Source: Pseudomonas sp. GV085 (GTDB taxonomy: Bacteria > Pseudomonadota > Gammaproteobacteria > Pseudomonadales > Pseudomonadaceae). Taken from it: 64,000 nt of DNA. Position 1 is the stretch's first letter, and every line of letters starts with the position of its first letter. The notes under the pieces are model-generated. The model did not search any database. It had not been told where the DNA came from and saw only the letters and a program-made list of their open reading frames with translations. A program made the position numbers and the translations under genes. The stretch covers positions 248,001 through 312,000 of the forward strand of contig NZ_QAOV01000001.1 in assembly GCF_003050925.1 (NCBI RefSeq), given 5' to 3'. Shown in pieces: positions 45,292-55,017 of this stretch.

Positions 45292-47051
45292 GCTTCATGC
45301 ACCTCCAGGTCGATGGGCAAGGTCAGGGTAAACACGGCGCCTTTGTCATGATTGCCGGCACTCAAGCGCCCGCCGGATTCATGAACGATGGCAAAGGACA
45401 CGGCCAGCCCGATTCCCAGGCCTTCGCCCACCGGTTTGGTGGTGAAGAACGGATCGAAGACCTTGGACAGGTTCTCTTCGGCGATACCGCCACCATTGTC
45501 GATCACGCTCAGGCGCCACAATTGCTCGTCGGCTTCGAGGCGGATTTCCAGGCGTTTGCAGGGTTTGTCCTGCATCGCATCGAGGGCGTTGCGCAGCAGG
45601 TTGATCAGCACCTGTTCCAGGCGAATCGCATCGCCACGCACCCAGGCCGGGCGGGTCAGGTGCAGCACAGTGCTGACCTGTTCGTCGCGCAACCTTGTGT
45701 CGAGCAGTTGCAGCGACTGGTCCACCACCGCCGCAAGGTCCAGGCGTTCGCGCAAACCGCTGGGGCTTTTGCGGGCGAAGGTTTTCAGGTGGCCGGTGAG
45801 GGCGGCCATGCGCGTGAGCATCTCATCCACCGGTTTGAGTGCCTTGTAGGCGTCGTCGACGCGGCCGTGGTCGAGCAGCAGGCGCAAGGTTGCCAACTGC
45901 ATGCGCTGGGCGGTGAGCGGCTGGTTGATTTCGTGGGCCAGGGCGGCAGACATCTGCCCCAGTGCCGCGAGTTTTGCCGATTGCACAAGGCCTTCCTGGG
46001 CGGTGCGCAGGTCGCGGGTGCGTTCTTCTACCAGTCGTTCGAGTTCTTCGCGACTGCGCTGGCGCATTTTCGCCAGGCGCCAGCGCTGGTTGAGAAACAG
46101 CAACAGGAACACCAGGGTCAGCCACAACCCGGCCGCGGCAAGCGCGGCGTTGCGGCTGTCTTCGAAGGCGACCTGCGGGCGCCGCAGCAGGTGCAGGGTC
46201 CAGCCCTCGGTGCTCAGCGGCAGGGATTCCCACAAGTAATCCGCCTTGCCGTCCGGGCCGTCGACCCGGGTCAGGTCACTGTTGTCGTCGAAGCGCCGCA
46301 ACGATTGAAACTCGAGCGGCGTCAGCGGCTGTTTGTCGTATTGGCGGGTAGTCTTGAGTTCGGCATGATCGCTGTCGCTCAGCGGCTTGAGCAGGCGATA
46401 GCGCCAGCCCGGCTGGTTGGCGATGAAGATGATCCCGCGTGCGTCGCTGACCAGCAGCGTGTCGCTGCCCTGACGCCACTCCCGCTCCAGTTCGGGAAAC
46501 TCCAGTTTCACCACCATGGCGCCGAGGAACTGGCCGCCATCATCGCTGACCGCGCTGGAGAGGAAGTAGCCGGGAATCCCGCTGGTCACGCCCACGGCAT
46601 AAAAGCGCCCGGTGCCTTGGGTGCGGGTCTGGTTGAAATAGGGACGGAAACCGTAGTTGTGACCGACATAACTACTGGGCAAACGCCAGTTGCTCGCCGC
46701 GATGGCGAGGCCGCTGCGGTCGAGCAATTCCAGGGTCGAGGATTCGGCGGCGCCATTGATCTTTTCCAGTTTGCGGTTCAACGCATCCTGCTGCTCTGGG
46801 CTCACCGCCCCCTTGAGCGCCGAGCGCAGTTCCGGGTCCAGCGCCAGCACGGCGGGCAGGGCGCGGTAACGTTCGATCAGGGTATGCAGGGACGTGGCGT
46901 ACAGCGCCAATTGCTGATTGGCACGGGCCGCGTCTTCGACCATTGACTGGCGTACGGCGTGGCGCACGGCCAGGGTCGCGGCGATGGCGGCGCCGGCGAT
47001 GATCAACAGGGTGTAGAGCGCCAGGCGTAGGGTTCGGGATGTCGGCAGCAT
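45285..47051 (-). CDS. mifS: Sensor histidine kinase MifS (DctB-like)
   Basis: Protein of 588 aa. TM1 about residues 8-29 and TM2 about 310-330 enclose a double-Cache periplasmic sensor with [37 protein letters not shown], typical of DctB-type dicarboxylate sensors. The DHp His lies in [11 protein letters not shown], and the ATPase has [18 protein letters not shown] and [11 protein letters not shown]. No strong ribosome site is seen; ATG 47051 is preferred because it precedes the first TM helix. It is the likely partner of MifR and probably senses alpha-ketoglutarate or a related acid. Confidence 0.88.
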   Translation of the reverse strand: MLPTSRTLRLALYTLLIIAGAAIAATLAVRHAVRQSMVEDAARANQQLALYATSLHTLIERYRALPAVLALDPELRSALKGAVSPEQQDALNRKLEKINGAAESSTLELLDRSGLAIAASNWRLPSSYVGHNYGFRPYFNQTRTQGTGRFYAVGVTSGIPGYFLSSAVSDDGGQFLGAMVVKLEFPELEREWRQGSDTLLVSDARGIIFIANQPGWRYRLLKPLSDSDHAELKTTRQYDKQPLTPLEFQSLRRFDDNSDLTRVDGPDGKADYLWESLPLSTEGWTLHLLRRPQVAFEDSRNAALAAAGLWLTLVFLLLFLNQRWRLAKMRQRSREELERLVEERTRDLRTAQEGLVQSAKLAALGQMSAALAHEINQPLTAQRMQLATLRLLLDHGRVDDAYKALKPVDEMLTRMAALTGHLKTFARKSPSGLRERLDLAAVVDQSLQLLDTRLRDEQVSTVLHLTRPAWVRGDAIRLEQVLINLLRNALDAMQDKPCKRLEIRLEADEQLWRLSVIDNGGGIAEENLSKVFDPFFTTKPVGEGLGIGLAVSFAIVHESGGRLSAGNHDKGAVFTLTLPIDLEVHEAC

Positions 47052-47147
47052 GCAATGAACAACAGGTGAAAATGGGGGAAAGCACCATAGCATGTGAACG
47101 GTGATCCACACTCACCGAAACGCCTGCGCCAATGTTTCCCCCTTGGC

Positions 47148-50100
47148 TCAAATCACCAGCGTGTTCTTGCGCCGCTGCACGGGTGGCGGATCAAACAAGT
47201 CGTTCTCATCGAACGCAATGGTGTACCAGATGCGATAGCGTTGTTCCCGGCGCAACGGTTTTTCTTCCGGCGGATTGCCCTGCAGCATTTTTTTCGCCAG
47301 CACGGTGTGTGTCGGCCGGCCGGCGGCGTCGTAGAACTGCTGGTCGTGGTAACCCGATTCGCGGATCGAGGCGTCATTGATGTAGCGATAGGCGCTGGCG
47401 AAGTAAGGGCGATAGATCCGCACGGTTTCGCCTTTGTTGTTGTACTCGACCCGTTCGCTGACCCGCCAGCGTCGGGCCGCCTGTTCTTCCTTGGGCCGGC
47501 CGTTTTCGTCCGGTTCGAGTTCGCCTTTGTCGTTCACCACCCAGGCCAGGCCGGGTTCGACTTCCTGCTTGCTTTGCAGGGAACGGCCGAAGCCATCCCA
47601 GCAGGCGATGGCTGCGCGGATTTGCAGCTCCGGATCGCCGGGGTAGCGGTCAGCCTGCAAGGTCACGACATGCACCGGGTCGCGATGTGCGTCGTCGAGG
47701 TATTGCTGGAGTTGCCGCTCGTTCGCCGAAGGATTTTGCAAGCCTTCGAGGTGCACGCGAGCCCGGCTGCACAGGTGACCGTCGGGCAATACAAAACCTT
47801 CAGCGCGGGCCCAGGCCAGCCAGGGCGCGGGCGCTGCCGGGGGGACTTTACCCATCCAGCTGAAGGGCGCAGAGAAGGTCGCCGTCGCGTAGTTGCCGAT
47901 GGCGTTGTGTTTGTCGGCGATAGCGCCGGCCGGGGTGCGATCTTCCGGTGGCTGGTAACCGCTGAGCGGGTCGAAACCGACCTCGACGCCCAGTTCCGTG
48001 CCGTAGAAGCTGGTCACCAGCACTTCGCCGAACGCGTTGTAGCGGGCTTCCTGGGTGTTCTGATTGGGGTCGATGATGCCTGCGGGCAGGAACGATCGGT
48101 AGTCGATATCGAGGATGCTGGTAGTGCAGCCATCCGGCAGGGTGATGGCGGTGCTCAGGCACCAGTACTCGTCATACGCGACGGTGGTGATACCGTGGCT
48201 CTTGGTCTGCTGGAACTTTTCGACGTTATAGAAACCTGCCAGGCCGTGGTAAGTGGGGAAGCTTTTGCGCACGGACCACAGGTAGTTCTTGGCATCGGTC
48301 GGGTCTTCGGGGTCACCCGCAGGCGCCGGCGGCAAGAACAGATCCATGATGTGGTAACCGACTTGCGGCGATTCGAGTTTCTCCTTGAGGTTGAACGGCA
48401 TGTCGCCATTTTCGTCCTTGAGCTTGTCATAGGCGCTCAGGGCGTTGGCATCCAGTTCGGCGGTTTCCTGATAGTCGGGCAGGGCGGTGGGGATCAGGTT
48501 ATCCGGCTCCAGTAATTCGCCTGTGGCCGGATCCTGATAGCGTTGCAGCGACAAACCGGTCAGCACCGCTTTGGCTGCCCAGGTTCCTTCGTCATCGGCC
48601 CATTCCAGGAAGTTTTCGTGGTTGATGTCGACAGGTTCGAGTTCATCCTTTTCCAGGACCAGCGCATTGGCGCGCTGACGATAGGGCAGGCCCAGACGCC
48701 AGCCGTCTGGGGCTTCCAAATGCCGATACTCGGCTTTGGCCTCGGTCAGATACCAACATTGTTGCGCTTCGTCGTGGGCGTCCAGCCACCATTTGTTTTC
48801 GTAGTCTTCATCGCTCTCATCGCCGGGCTGATCGACGTGGAAGGGTGGGCTGTCCTTGTCCGTTTTGCGCCGGGCGTAGTGCACGACAAAACCGTGGGTA
48901 AGGCTGCCGAATTTGTCCCATGCCAGATTGAGGGTGTGCTGCACCAATGGGTCGTCCGCCAGCTGCGGCTCGTATTGGTAGGCAATGCTTTCCAGTGCCA
49001 GTGACTGCAACACGGCATAGGGGTGATTCTTGCCTTTGGGGCGCAATTGGCGAATGAGAAAGCGGGTCTCCTGCACGGTATAGGGCACGGCTGTTTCGGG
49101 ATCATCGTCGGCGGCAAACACCTCCGCGCGCAACACCGAGCCGCTAAGGGTGCGGGCCATCTCGCGGGCGAGGTCTTCATCAGGGCTGATCACGCGTCCC
49201 GCTGCGTCGCTGAGGTGATACTCGTGCAGCAGCGTCGTGCGCAGCGGCTCTGCGTTCGTGTCACCGTCGTAGTAACCGTCGTCGCGCATGTCGATGGCGC
49301 GGCCGGTATGGAACCAGGTTTTACTCAGAATCGGCGCAGTGAAACCCGGGTTCGAACGCTCCGCCGCCGAAGCTTCGGTATCGGTTTGCAGCAGCAGGCC
49401 AAAGCCCCGGAACTCGCGCTCGTAACTGTCGTAGAAACCCTGGCGGTAGGAGAAGCGCTGGGTCAACCGATTGCCGGTGATTTCATCGAGTTGGGTCTGC
49501 TGGCTGACCAGGTGCATGGCGAACGGCAGATGAGACACTGGGGCTTTGCCTGCTGCAATAAGTTCGGCTTTTTCGTCCAGCCATTCCTGGGCCGAACTGC
49601 GATAACTCACCCCCGTCACGGCACCCATGTTGTTGTGGCTGGCATTCACCAGATACGGCTTGGCGCTGACAAAATCGTAGCGCCAGTGCCGGGGTTCCAT
49701 GTGTGGCACGGTCAGGATCAGGCTGGAACATCCCAGCCCCTGCAGGTCGGCGATGCTCACCTGGCAGAAGCGGTCGTAACGCACGCCTTGCGGCCATGGC
49801 ATTTTCACATAGTCCTCTTCGAAGCCTTCGCCGCCGTGATTCATGTAGATCCGAAAACCGTCGGACTCCAGGTAGATCAGGTCAACCGCGCCCGAGCCGT
49901 CCAGGTCCGCCAGCCGCACGCGCGACGAATCGAACTCTGAATACTTGAAATTCAGCTCGCAAAGGACGAAACCTTTGCCGAATTTTCCATGGCCCAGATT
50001 CGGCCAGCATTTGACTTCGTTGTGGCGGATGCGGATCAAGTGTTGTGTCGCGCTGCCCAGTGGATCGCTGAAAGCCACCAGTTCTGTCTGGGCACTGCTC

Positions 50101-51782
50101 AACAGGGGCAGCGAGTCATCGTCATGAGGCACGTTGTCCCCATGGCTGAACCCGACTGCACGACGGCTTGAATACAGCCGCACGCTACGAGGACCGATCA
50201 ATGCCAGGTCGGTCAGACCGTCGCCCACCAGGTCCGCCAACTGCGCCATGGGATGAAAAAACTCCGTGGGGAACGCTGCATAGGCCACGAAGTTCGACCA
50301 GGATCGGTCGGGATTGAGGGTGAAAAAGCCGGACAGGCCAGGCTGGGCGATCACCCAGTCGAGCTTGCCGTCGCCGGTCAGGTCGCTGAGGGACTGGCGA
50401 ATCGGTTTGCTGCTGTCGGCCACGGGAATACCGGGCAATAGCGCCCAGTCGCCATAACTCACATCATTGCCGCCCGTGTCGGCGCGCAGCGGTTCGCGGT
50501 AGTACCAGGCCTTGTCACTGCTGAACAGCACCCCGGGCATGCCCTCGCCATACAAGTCCACCAGTTGATAACGCTGGCCGTCATTGAGACCGGGCATCTG
50601 CGGGAACTCGCGGTACCCTTCGCGCTGGGGGTCGAGTTCAAACGGGTTGTAGAAAAACTCCATGGGCGGGCGACTTTCCATCTGGCCCTGATTGTCATAG
50701 GCCTGGATGTGCGCCGCAATCAGATGGTTGTAACCCAACGGGCTCTGACGGTGTTCGAGCAGCAGGCGCTGGACCAGCACCGGGTCGCTGCCCAGTTCTT
50801 CGGTGAACTGATGGAACATCAGGACCTGACGGCACAGACGCCGGGAGCCCAATTCAAACCCGTAGGCGTAATTCCAGAAAGGATCCTTGCGCGGTGCCCC
50901 CCACTCGCCGCGTTCTATCCCGGGGAGGTCGTAAACCGGCACTTGTGTCAGGCCGGCACTGCGTTCGCCGTAGTCAAACAGCAAATGGAAATGCCAGATC
51001 GCGTCTTTCCAGCCATCGGCTTTCCATGCATAAAGATTGGCGTTGGCCTGGGCATTACCGTACAGAACCCGACGCAGGTAACGCTGGCTGCGGTAGTCGC
51101 GGAACTGCGGAGCGGCCGGCTCCTCGACTTCCGCCTGATACAGGTACACCACATGTTCACCGCGCAGGTTCAGGCTTTCATCGATCAGCCAGACACCAAC
51201 ATGGGTTTTGTCTTGTGGATCGGCCCGGCGTGATGCCTCGGTTTTTCCGTAGCAATGCAGGCTGCCATCGGCGCCGTGGATCAACCAGAAGCCCGCCGGA
51301 TTGTCGGCATCGTCCTCTTTGGTCCAGTGTTCGATCAGATCGAAAGCGCCTTCGACCCGGGGCCAGTAGCGTACGACATGGTGCGTGCCGATCTGAACGC
51401 CGTTGTACTCGGATACCGCTTTGGAGATCAGTTTGCCGTCGTCACTCTTCTCGGGCATCCACACGTCACCGCCGGGGCCGACCACCTGATCATTGCCTTC
51501 GTATTTCGGCACACCTTTGGTGGTGCGCAGCGTGATCGCGTTGGTGGTCAGCCGCCAGCCGATGCCGAATGGACTGTTGCCGACATCGCTGCTGTAGCCC
51601 AGACCCAGGGCCGGGACCAGATCGCGGTTGGGCGCCTTGCTGATCGGCAGCGGCAACTCCAGCGACGCGGCACCGCTGGTGCCCACTGCGCCCCAGCCCT
51701 TGCCGATGCTCTGGATGGCGCCACCGCCTTTGGGGAGGGCGGGGGCGTTGATGTCGAGGGTGCCCTGCTGTTCAGTCGCCAT
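47148..51782 (-). CDS. tcdB: Tc toxin B subunit (TcdB/SpvB family)
   Basis: Intact protein of 1544 aa. The N-terminus has the SpvB/TcdB hallmark (PALPKGGGAIQSIGKGWGAVG..SLELPLPIS..GNSPFGIGW), followed by FG-GAP/VCBS-like propeller blades (LTGDGKLDWVIAQPG, LVGDGLTDLALIGP, LADLDGSGAVDLIYLESDG) and the TcdB middle/C region. In known Tc complexes this subunit forms the linker-propeller of the BC cocoon. It ends without RHS/hypervariable toxin sequence. ATG 51782 starts the conserved region. The next gene on this strand is mifS, so no TcC partner follows. The lux-box-like palindrome is 68 bp upstream. Confidence 0.92.
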   Translation of the reverse strand: MATEQQGTLDINAPALPKGGGAIQSIGKGWGAVGTSGAASLELPLPISKAPNRDLVPALGLGYSSDVGNSPFGIGWRLTTNAITLRTTKGVPKYEGNDQVVGPGGDVWMPEKSDDGKLISKAVSEYNGVQIGTHHVVRYWPRVEGAFDLIEHWTKEDDADNPAGFWLIHGADGSLHCYGKTEASRRADPQDKTHVGVWLIDESLNLRGEHVVYLYQAEVEEPAAPQFRDYRSQRYLRRVLYGNAQANANLYAWKADGWKDAIWHFHLLFDYGERSAGLTQVPVYDLPGIERGEWGAPRKDPFWNYAYGFELGSRRLCRQVLMFHQFTEELGSDPVLVQRLLLEHRQSPLGYNHLIAAHIQAYDNQGQMESRPPMEFFYNPFELDPQREGYREFPQMPGLNDGQRYQLVDLYGEGMPGVLFSSDKAWYYREPLRADTGGNDVSYGDWALLPGIPVADSSKPIRQSLSDLTGDGKLDWVIAQPGLSGFFTLNPDRSWSNFVAYAAFPTEFFHPMAQLADLVGDGLTDLALIGPRSVRLYSSRRAVGFSHGDNVPHDDDSLPLLSSAQTELVAFSDPLGSATQHLIRIRHNEVKCWPNLGHGKFGKGFVLCELNFKYSEFDSSRVRLADLDGSGAVDLIYLESDGFRIYMNHGGEGFEEDYVKMPWPQGVRYDRFCQVSIADLQGLGCSSLILTVPHMEPRHWRYDFVSAKPYLVNASHNNMGAVTGVSYRSSAQEWLDEKAELIAAGKAPVSHLPFAMHLVSQQTQLDEITGNRLTQRFSYRQGFYDSYEREFRGFGLLLQTDTEASAAERSNPGFTAPILSKTWFHTGRAIDMRDDGYYDGDTNAEPLRTTLLHEYHLSDAAGRVISPDEDLAREMARTLSGSVLRAEVFAADDDPETAVPYTVQETRFLIRQLRPKGKNHPYAVLQSLALESIAYQYEPQLADDPLVQHTLNLAWDKFGSLTHGFVVHYARRKTDKDSPPFHVDQPGDESDEDYENKWWLDAHDEAQQCWYLTEAKAEYRHLEAPDGWRLGLPYRQRANALVLEKDELEPVDINHENFLEWADDEGTWAAKAVLTGLSLQRYQDPATGELLEPDNLIPTALPDYQETAELDANALSAYDKLKDENGDMPFNLKEKLESPQVGYHIMDLFLPPAPAGDPEDPTDAKNYLWSVRKSFPTYHGLAGFYNVEKFQQTKSHGITTVAYDEYWCLSTAITLPDGCTTSILDIDYRSFLPAGIIDPNQNTQEARYNAFGEVLVTSFYGTELGVEVGFDPLSGYQPPEDRTPAGAIADKHNAIGNYATATFSAPFSWMGKVPPAAPAPWLAWARAEGFVLPDGHLCSRARVHLEGLQNPSANERQLQQYLDDAHRDPVHVVTLQADRYPGDPELQIRAAIACWDGFGRSLQSKQEVEPGLAWVVNDKGELEPDENGRPKEEQAARRWRVSERVEYNNKGETVRIYRPYFASAYRYINDASIRESGYHDQQFYDAAGRPTHTVLAKKMLQGNPPEEKPLRREQRYRIWYTIAFDENDLFDPPPVQRRKNTLVI

Positions 51783-51849
51783 GGAAGTGTCCGCCGTGAC
51801 AGAGAATGCATCGAGTGCCTTCAAGCTATCAGCGAGGCTGGCGGCTGTA

Positions 51850-51869
51850 ACCTGTCAGATCTGACAGGT
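51850..51869. promoter_or_regulatory. Perfect 20-bp lux-box-like palindrome upstream of tcB
   Basis: ACCTGTCAGATCTGACAGGT, perfectly self-complementary, centred about 78 bp before the tcB start. It has the ACCTGT..ACAGGT ends of classic LuxR-family sites and the NNCT-N12-AGNN spacing of LasR/RhlR-type boxes. The core TGTCA-N4-TGACA is shared with the site upstream of the tcA-like gene. Confidence 0.7.
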
Positions 51870-51933
51870 CACCCCGGTATTTTTAGAACAAACGGTGCGC
51901 TTGTTTCGGCCTTTGATTACTTTTTTCATGCGT

Positions 51934-51970
51934 AAAAAAACCGGTCTGCCGTTGCCGACAGACCGGTTCT
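51934..51970 (-). terminator. Rho-independent terminator of fumA
   Basis: Perfect 10-bp stem AACCGGTCTG/CAGACCGGTT (51939-51948 and 51959-51968), followed on the minus strand by a T7 run. Confidence 0.9.
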
Positions 51971-51989
51971 TACTGTGCGATGTCAGTGC

Positions 51990-53513
51990 TTACTGCACTT
52001 CCACCGCCAGGCTTTCACTGATCTTTTTCTGCCAGATGGCGGGACCTGTGATGTGCACCGACTCGCCCTTGCTGTCGACCGCAACGGTCACAGGCATGTC
52101 CTTGACGTCGAACTCGTAGATCGCTTCCATGCCCAGTTCGGCGAAAGCGACTACGCGGGACTTCTTGATCGCTTGCGCCACCAGGTAAGCCGCGCCGCCC
52201 ACTGCCATCAGATAAACGGCCTTGTGGTCCTTGATCGCTTCGATCGCGGTAGGGCCGCGCTCGGATTTGCCGATCATGCCCAGCAAACCGGTCTGTTCGA
52301 GGATCTGACGGGTGAACTTGTCCATCCGCGTCGCGGTGGTAGGACCGGCCGGGCCTACCACTTCGTTACCGACCGGATCGACCGGGCCGACGTAGTAGAT
52401 GAAGCGACCCTTGAGGTCCACCGGCAGGGTTTCACCCTTGTTCAGCATCTCGACCATGCGCTTGTGCGCAGCGTCGCGACCGGTGAGCATCTTGCCGTTG
52501 AGCAGGACGGTTTCGCCCGGTTTCCAGCTCTGCACTTCTTCCGGGGTCAGGGTGTCGAGGTTGACACGACGGGCCGACGGGCCGGCTTCCCAGACGATTT
52601 CCGGGTAGGCGTCCAGCGGTGGCGCTTCCAGCGAGGCTGGACCTGTACCGTCGAGCACGAAGTGCGCGTGACGGGTGGCGGCGCAGTTCGGGATCATGCA
52701 CACCGGCAGCGAGGCTGCGTGGGTCGGGTAGTCCATGATCTTCACGTCGAGCACGGTGGTCAGGCCACCGAGGCCCTGGGCACCGATGCCCAACTGGTTG
52801 ACCTTCTCGAACAGCTCCAGGCGCATTTCTTCGATGCGGTTCTGTGGGCCACGCGCTTTCAGCTCGTGAATGTCGATGGATTCCATCAACACTTCCTTGG
52901 CCATGACCGCGGCTTTCTCGGCGGTACCGCCGATGCCGATGCCGAGCATGCCTGGTGGGCACCAGCCGGCGCCCATTTCCGGAACGGTTTTCAGTACCCA
53001 GTCGACGATCGAGTCGGACGGGTTGAGCATGGCCATCTTCGACTTGTTCTCGGAACCGCCGCCCTTGGCCGCCACGTCCACTTCCACGGTGTTACCCGGA
53101 ACGATGGAGTAGTGGATCACGGCCGGGGTGTTGTCCTTGGTGTTCTTGCGAGCGCCCGCCGGGTCGGCGAGGATCGAGGCACGCAGGACGTTTTCCGGCA
53201 GGTTGTAGGCGCGACGTACGCCTTCGTTGATCATGTCGTCCAGGCCCATGGTGGCGCCATCCCAGCGCACGTCCATGCCGACACGGACAAACACGGTGAC
53301 GATACCGGTGTCCTGGCAGATCGGGCGGTGGCCGGTGGCGCACATACGCGAGTTGATCAGGATCTGTGCCATCGAGTCGCGGGCCGCTGGCGATTCTTCG
53401 CGCAGGTAGGCCTCGTGCATCGCCTGGATGAAATCCACGGGGTGGTAGTAGGAAATGAACTGCAGGGCGTCGGCAACGCTCTGAATCAGGTCGTCTTGCT
53501 TGATCACGGTCAT
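51990..53513 (-). CDS. fumA: Fumarate hydratase class I
   Basis: Protein of 507 aa catalysing fumarate to malate in the TCA cycle, with an oxygen-sensitive [4Fe-4S] cluster. Likely cluster ligands C66 (ICQDTG), C185 (GAGWCPPG) and C277 (CMIPNCAAT) show the spacing known for E. coli FumA. Length is typical of the class I one-chain form. ATG 53513 is preceded by GAGGAG with 8 nt spacing. Corresponds to PA4333 by position beside the diguanylate cyclase and pykA. The leader contains two hairpins. Confidence 0.96.
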   Translation of the reverse strand: MTVIKQDDLIQSVADALQFISYYHPVDFIQAMHEAYLREESPAARDSMAQILINSRMCATGHRPICQDTGIVTVFVRVGMDVRWDGATMGLDDMINEGVRRAYNLPENVLRASILADPAGARKNTKDNTPAVIHYSIVPGNTVEVDVAAKGGGSENKSKMAMLNPSDSIVDWVLKTVPEMGAGWCPPGMLGIGIGGTAEKAAVMAKEVLMESIDIHELKARGPQNRIEEMRLELFEKVNQLGIGAQGLGGLTTVLDVKIMDYPTHAASLPVCMIPNCAATRHAHFVLDGTGPASLEAPPLDAYPEIVWEAGPSARRVNLDTLTPEEVQSWKPGETVLLNGKMLTGRDAAHKRMVEMLNKGETLPVDLKGRFIYYVGPVDPVGNEVVGPAGPTTATRMDKFTRQILEQTGLLGMIGKSERGPTAIEAIKDHKAVYLMAVGGAAYLVAQAIKKSRVVAFAELGMEAIYEFDVKDMPVTVAVDSKGESVHITGPAIWQKKISESLAVEVQ

Positions 53514-53548
53514 GGGTCGCGCTCCTCTAAAAGACGGGAACATTCAAT

Positions 53549-53651
53549 AAGGTGCTTGCAGCTTGGGTGCATCGGTCGGTTGCAAGCACCTTTCAAGGCA
53601 CGCCGGGCAATCTGGCGCGACGCTAAAAAGGCGCGGCAGTATACCGCGCCT
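53549..53651 (-). promoter_or_regulatory. Stacked hairpins upstream of fumA
   Basis: A 12-bp perfect stem (AAGGTGCTTGCA/TGCAAGCACCTT, 53549-53560 and 53581-53592), preceded on the minus strand by AGGCGCGG/CCGCGCCT (53629-53651) followed by T5, which looks like an intrinsic terminator. The embedded minus-strand TATACT could instead be a -10 box, so the role is ambiguous. Confidence 0.4.
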
Positions 53652-53710
53652 CGGTTCGGTGCACACCCGCCGGTGGTCAAACCTTGGTCGCATTGTCGTG
53701 ACCGATCCCA

Positions 53711-53792
53711 GTAGGAGCTGCCGCAGGCTGCGATCTTTTGATTTTGTTTTTAAGATCAAGATCAAAAGATCGCAGCCTGCGGCAGCTCCTAC
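53711..53792. repeat. REP pair (AGCTGCCGCAGGC family), inverted
   Basis: GTAGGAGCTGCCGCAGGCTG plus GATCTTTTG, and an inverted copy ending CAGCTCCTACA. Confidence 0.9.
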
Positions 53793-53898
53793 AGGGGAAT
53801 CGGGTCAACCTGAAAATTGAATGGTCATTTATCGGCCACGCCACTAAAGTGACATGCGGTCTGTAGAGTAGGACGCTCTGTCAGTCTCCTTTCATTCG

Positions 53899-55017
53899 GT
53901 GAATCTACGATTGACCCATAACGCCATCCAGCGCCTGTTGCTCAAACGTTTCGCCCTCGCGGCCGGCACCTATGCCCTGGCATTGCTGTTGCTGTGGCTG
54001 GCGTTTTTTACCGGTCACTACGACGCGCCGCTTTCCAGTGTCTCCGTCGGCAGCGCACTGGTGGTGAGCAGCCAGGTCATCCTGTTCGCGGTGTTCTACA
54101 GCGGCTACAACCTGCGTTTCGCCGACCCCAGCCTGACCGAGGCGCAAGTGTTGCTGGGGCTGGGGTGGCAAACCTGGCTGATCGCCCATCTGGACGAAGC
54201 CCGGGGTGCGTTTCTGGTGTTTTACGTGCTGATCCTGTTGTTCGGCCTGTTCCATCTGTCACGCCGGTCCCTTGTACGGTGCGCGCTGCTGGTGTTCTTC
54301 AGTTTCAGTGCGATCACGCTGTGGGAGGGCTACCACTTCCAGCTGCCTGACCCGGCCATGGCGGTGCTCCAGGTCTGTGTACTGCTCATCGTACTGGTGT
54401 GGCTGGTGCTGTATGCCCGCTATGTGCAGGCTTCGCGACAACGCATGCGCCAGCGACGATTTGCGTTGCAGGCGCACCAGGACACCTTGCGCGGGATGAT
54501 GCGCCAGCTCGAAGACCTGGTCGCCACCGACGAACTCACAGGCCTGTTCAATCGCCGGCATTTCCTGAGCCTGGCTTCCCGCGAGTTGAACGCTATGGAC
54601 GCCGGTGTGGTGCACGGCCTGGCGCTGATCGACCTCGACCATTTCAAGCGCATCAACGACCTGCACGGCCATGCCGCCGGCGATCAGGTGTTGCAAGCCT
54701 TTGCCGGCGTTGCCACCGCTTGCCTGCGCGACGGTGACGTTCTGGCCCGTTACGGCGGTGAAGAGTTCGTGGTGCTGCTGCCCGATTGCGATGCCGACAG
54801 TTTGACTTCGTGCTGCGAGCGGCTGCGCATCGCGTTCACCGATGTCGAGTTGATCGGTCTGAATGTGCGCAACCTCAGCCTGTCCGCCGGCATGACCCTG
54901 CTGGAGTTGGGCGACGATCTCGATGACGCCTTGCAACAGGCCGATCAGGCGCTCTATCGCGCCAAGCGTGACGGCCGCAACCGATGTGCGGCGGCGTGGG
55001 AGAACGTCGATGCCTGA
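53899..55017 (+). CDS. sadC: Membrane diguanylate cyclase (SadC-like)
   Basis: Protein of 372 aa. About five TM helices in residues 1-175, then a GGDEF domain with active-site GGEEF (RYGGEEFVVLL) and an allosteric I-site RDGD (RxxD) five residues before it, so it makes c-di-GMP and is probably feedback-inhibited. Translation seems to start at GTG 53899 without a clear ribosome site. Its place between fumA and the ferredoxin-reductase gene matches SadC (PA4332), though it is shorter than the SadC I recall. It ends overlapping the next gene by 8 bp. Confidence 0.85.
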   Translation: MNLRLTHNAIQRLLLKRFALAAGTYALALLLLWLAFFTGHYDAPLSSVSVGSALVVSSQVILFAVFYSGYNLRFADPSLTEAQVLLGLGWQTWLIAHLDEARGAFLVFYVLILLFGLFHLSRRSLVRCALLVFFSFSAITLWEGYHFQLPDPAMAVLQVCVLLIVLVWLVLYARYVQASRQRMRQRRFALQAHQDTLRGMMRQLEDLVATDELTGLFNRRHFLSLASRELNAMDAGVVHGLALIDLDHFKRINDLHGHAAGDQVLQAFAGVATACLRDGDVLARYGGEEFVVLLPDCDADSLTSCCERLRIAFTDVELIGLNVRNLSLSAGMTLLELGDDLDDALQQADQALYRAKRDGRNRCAAAWENVDA

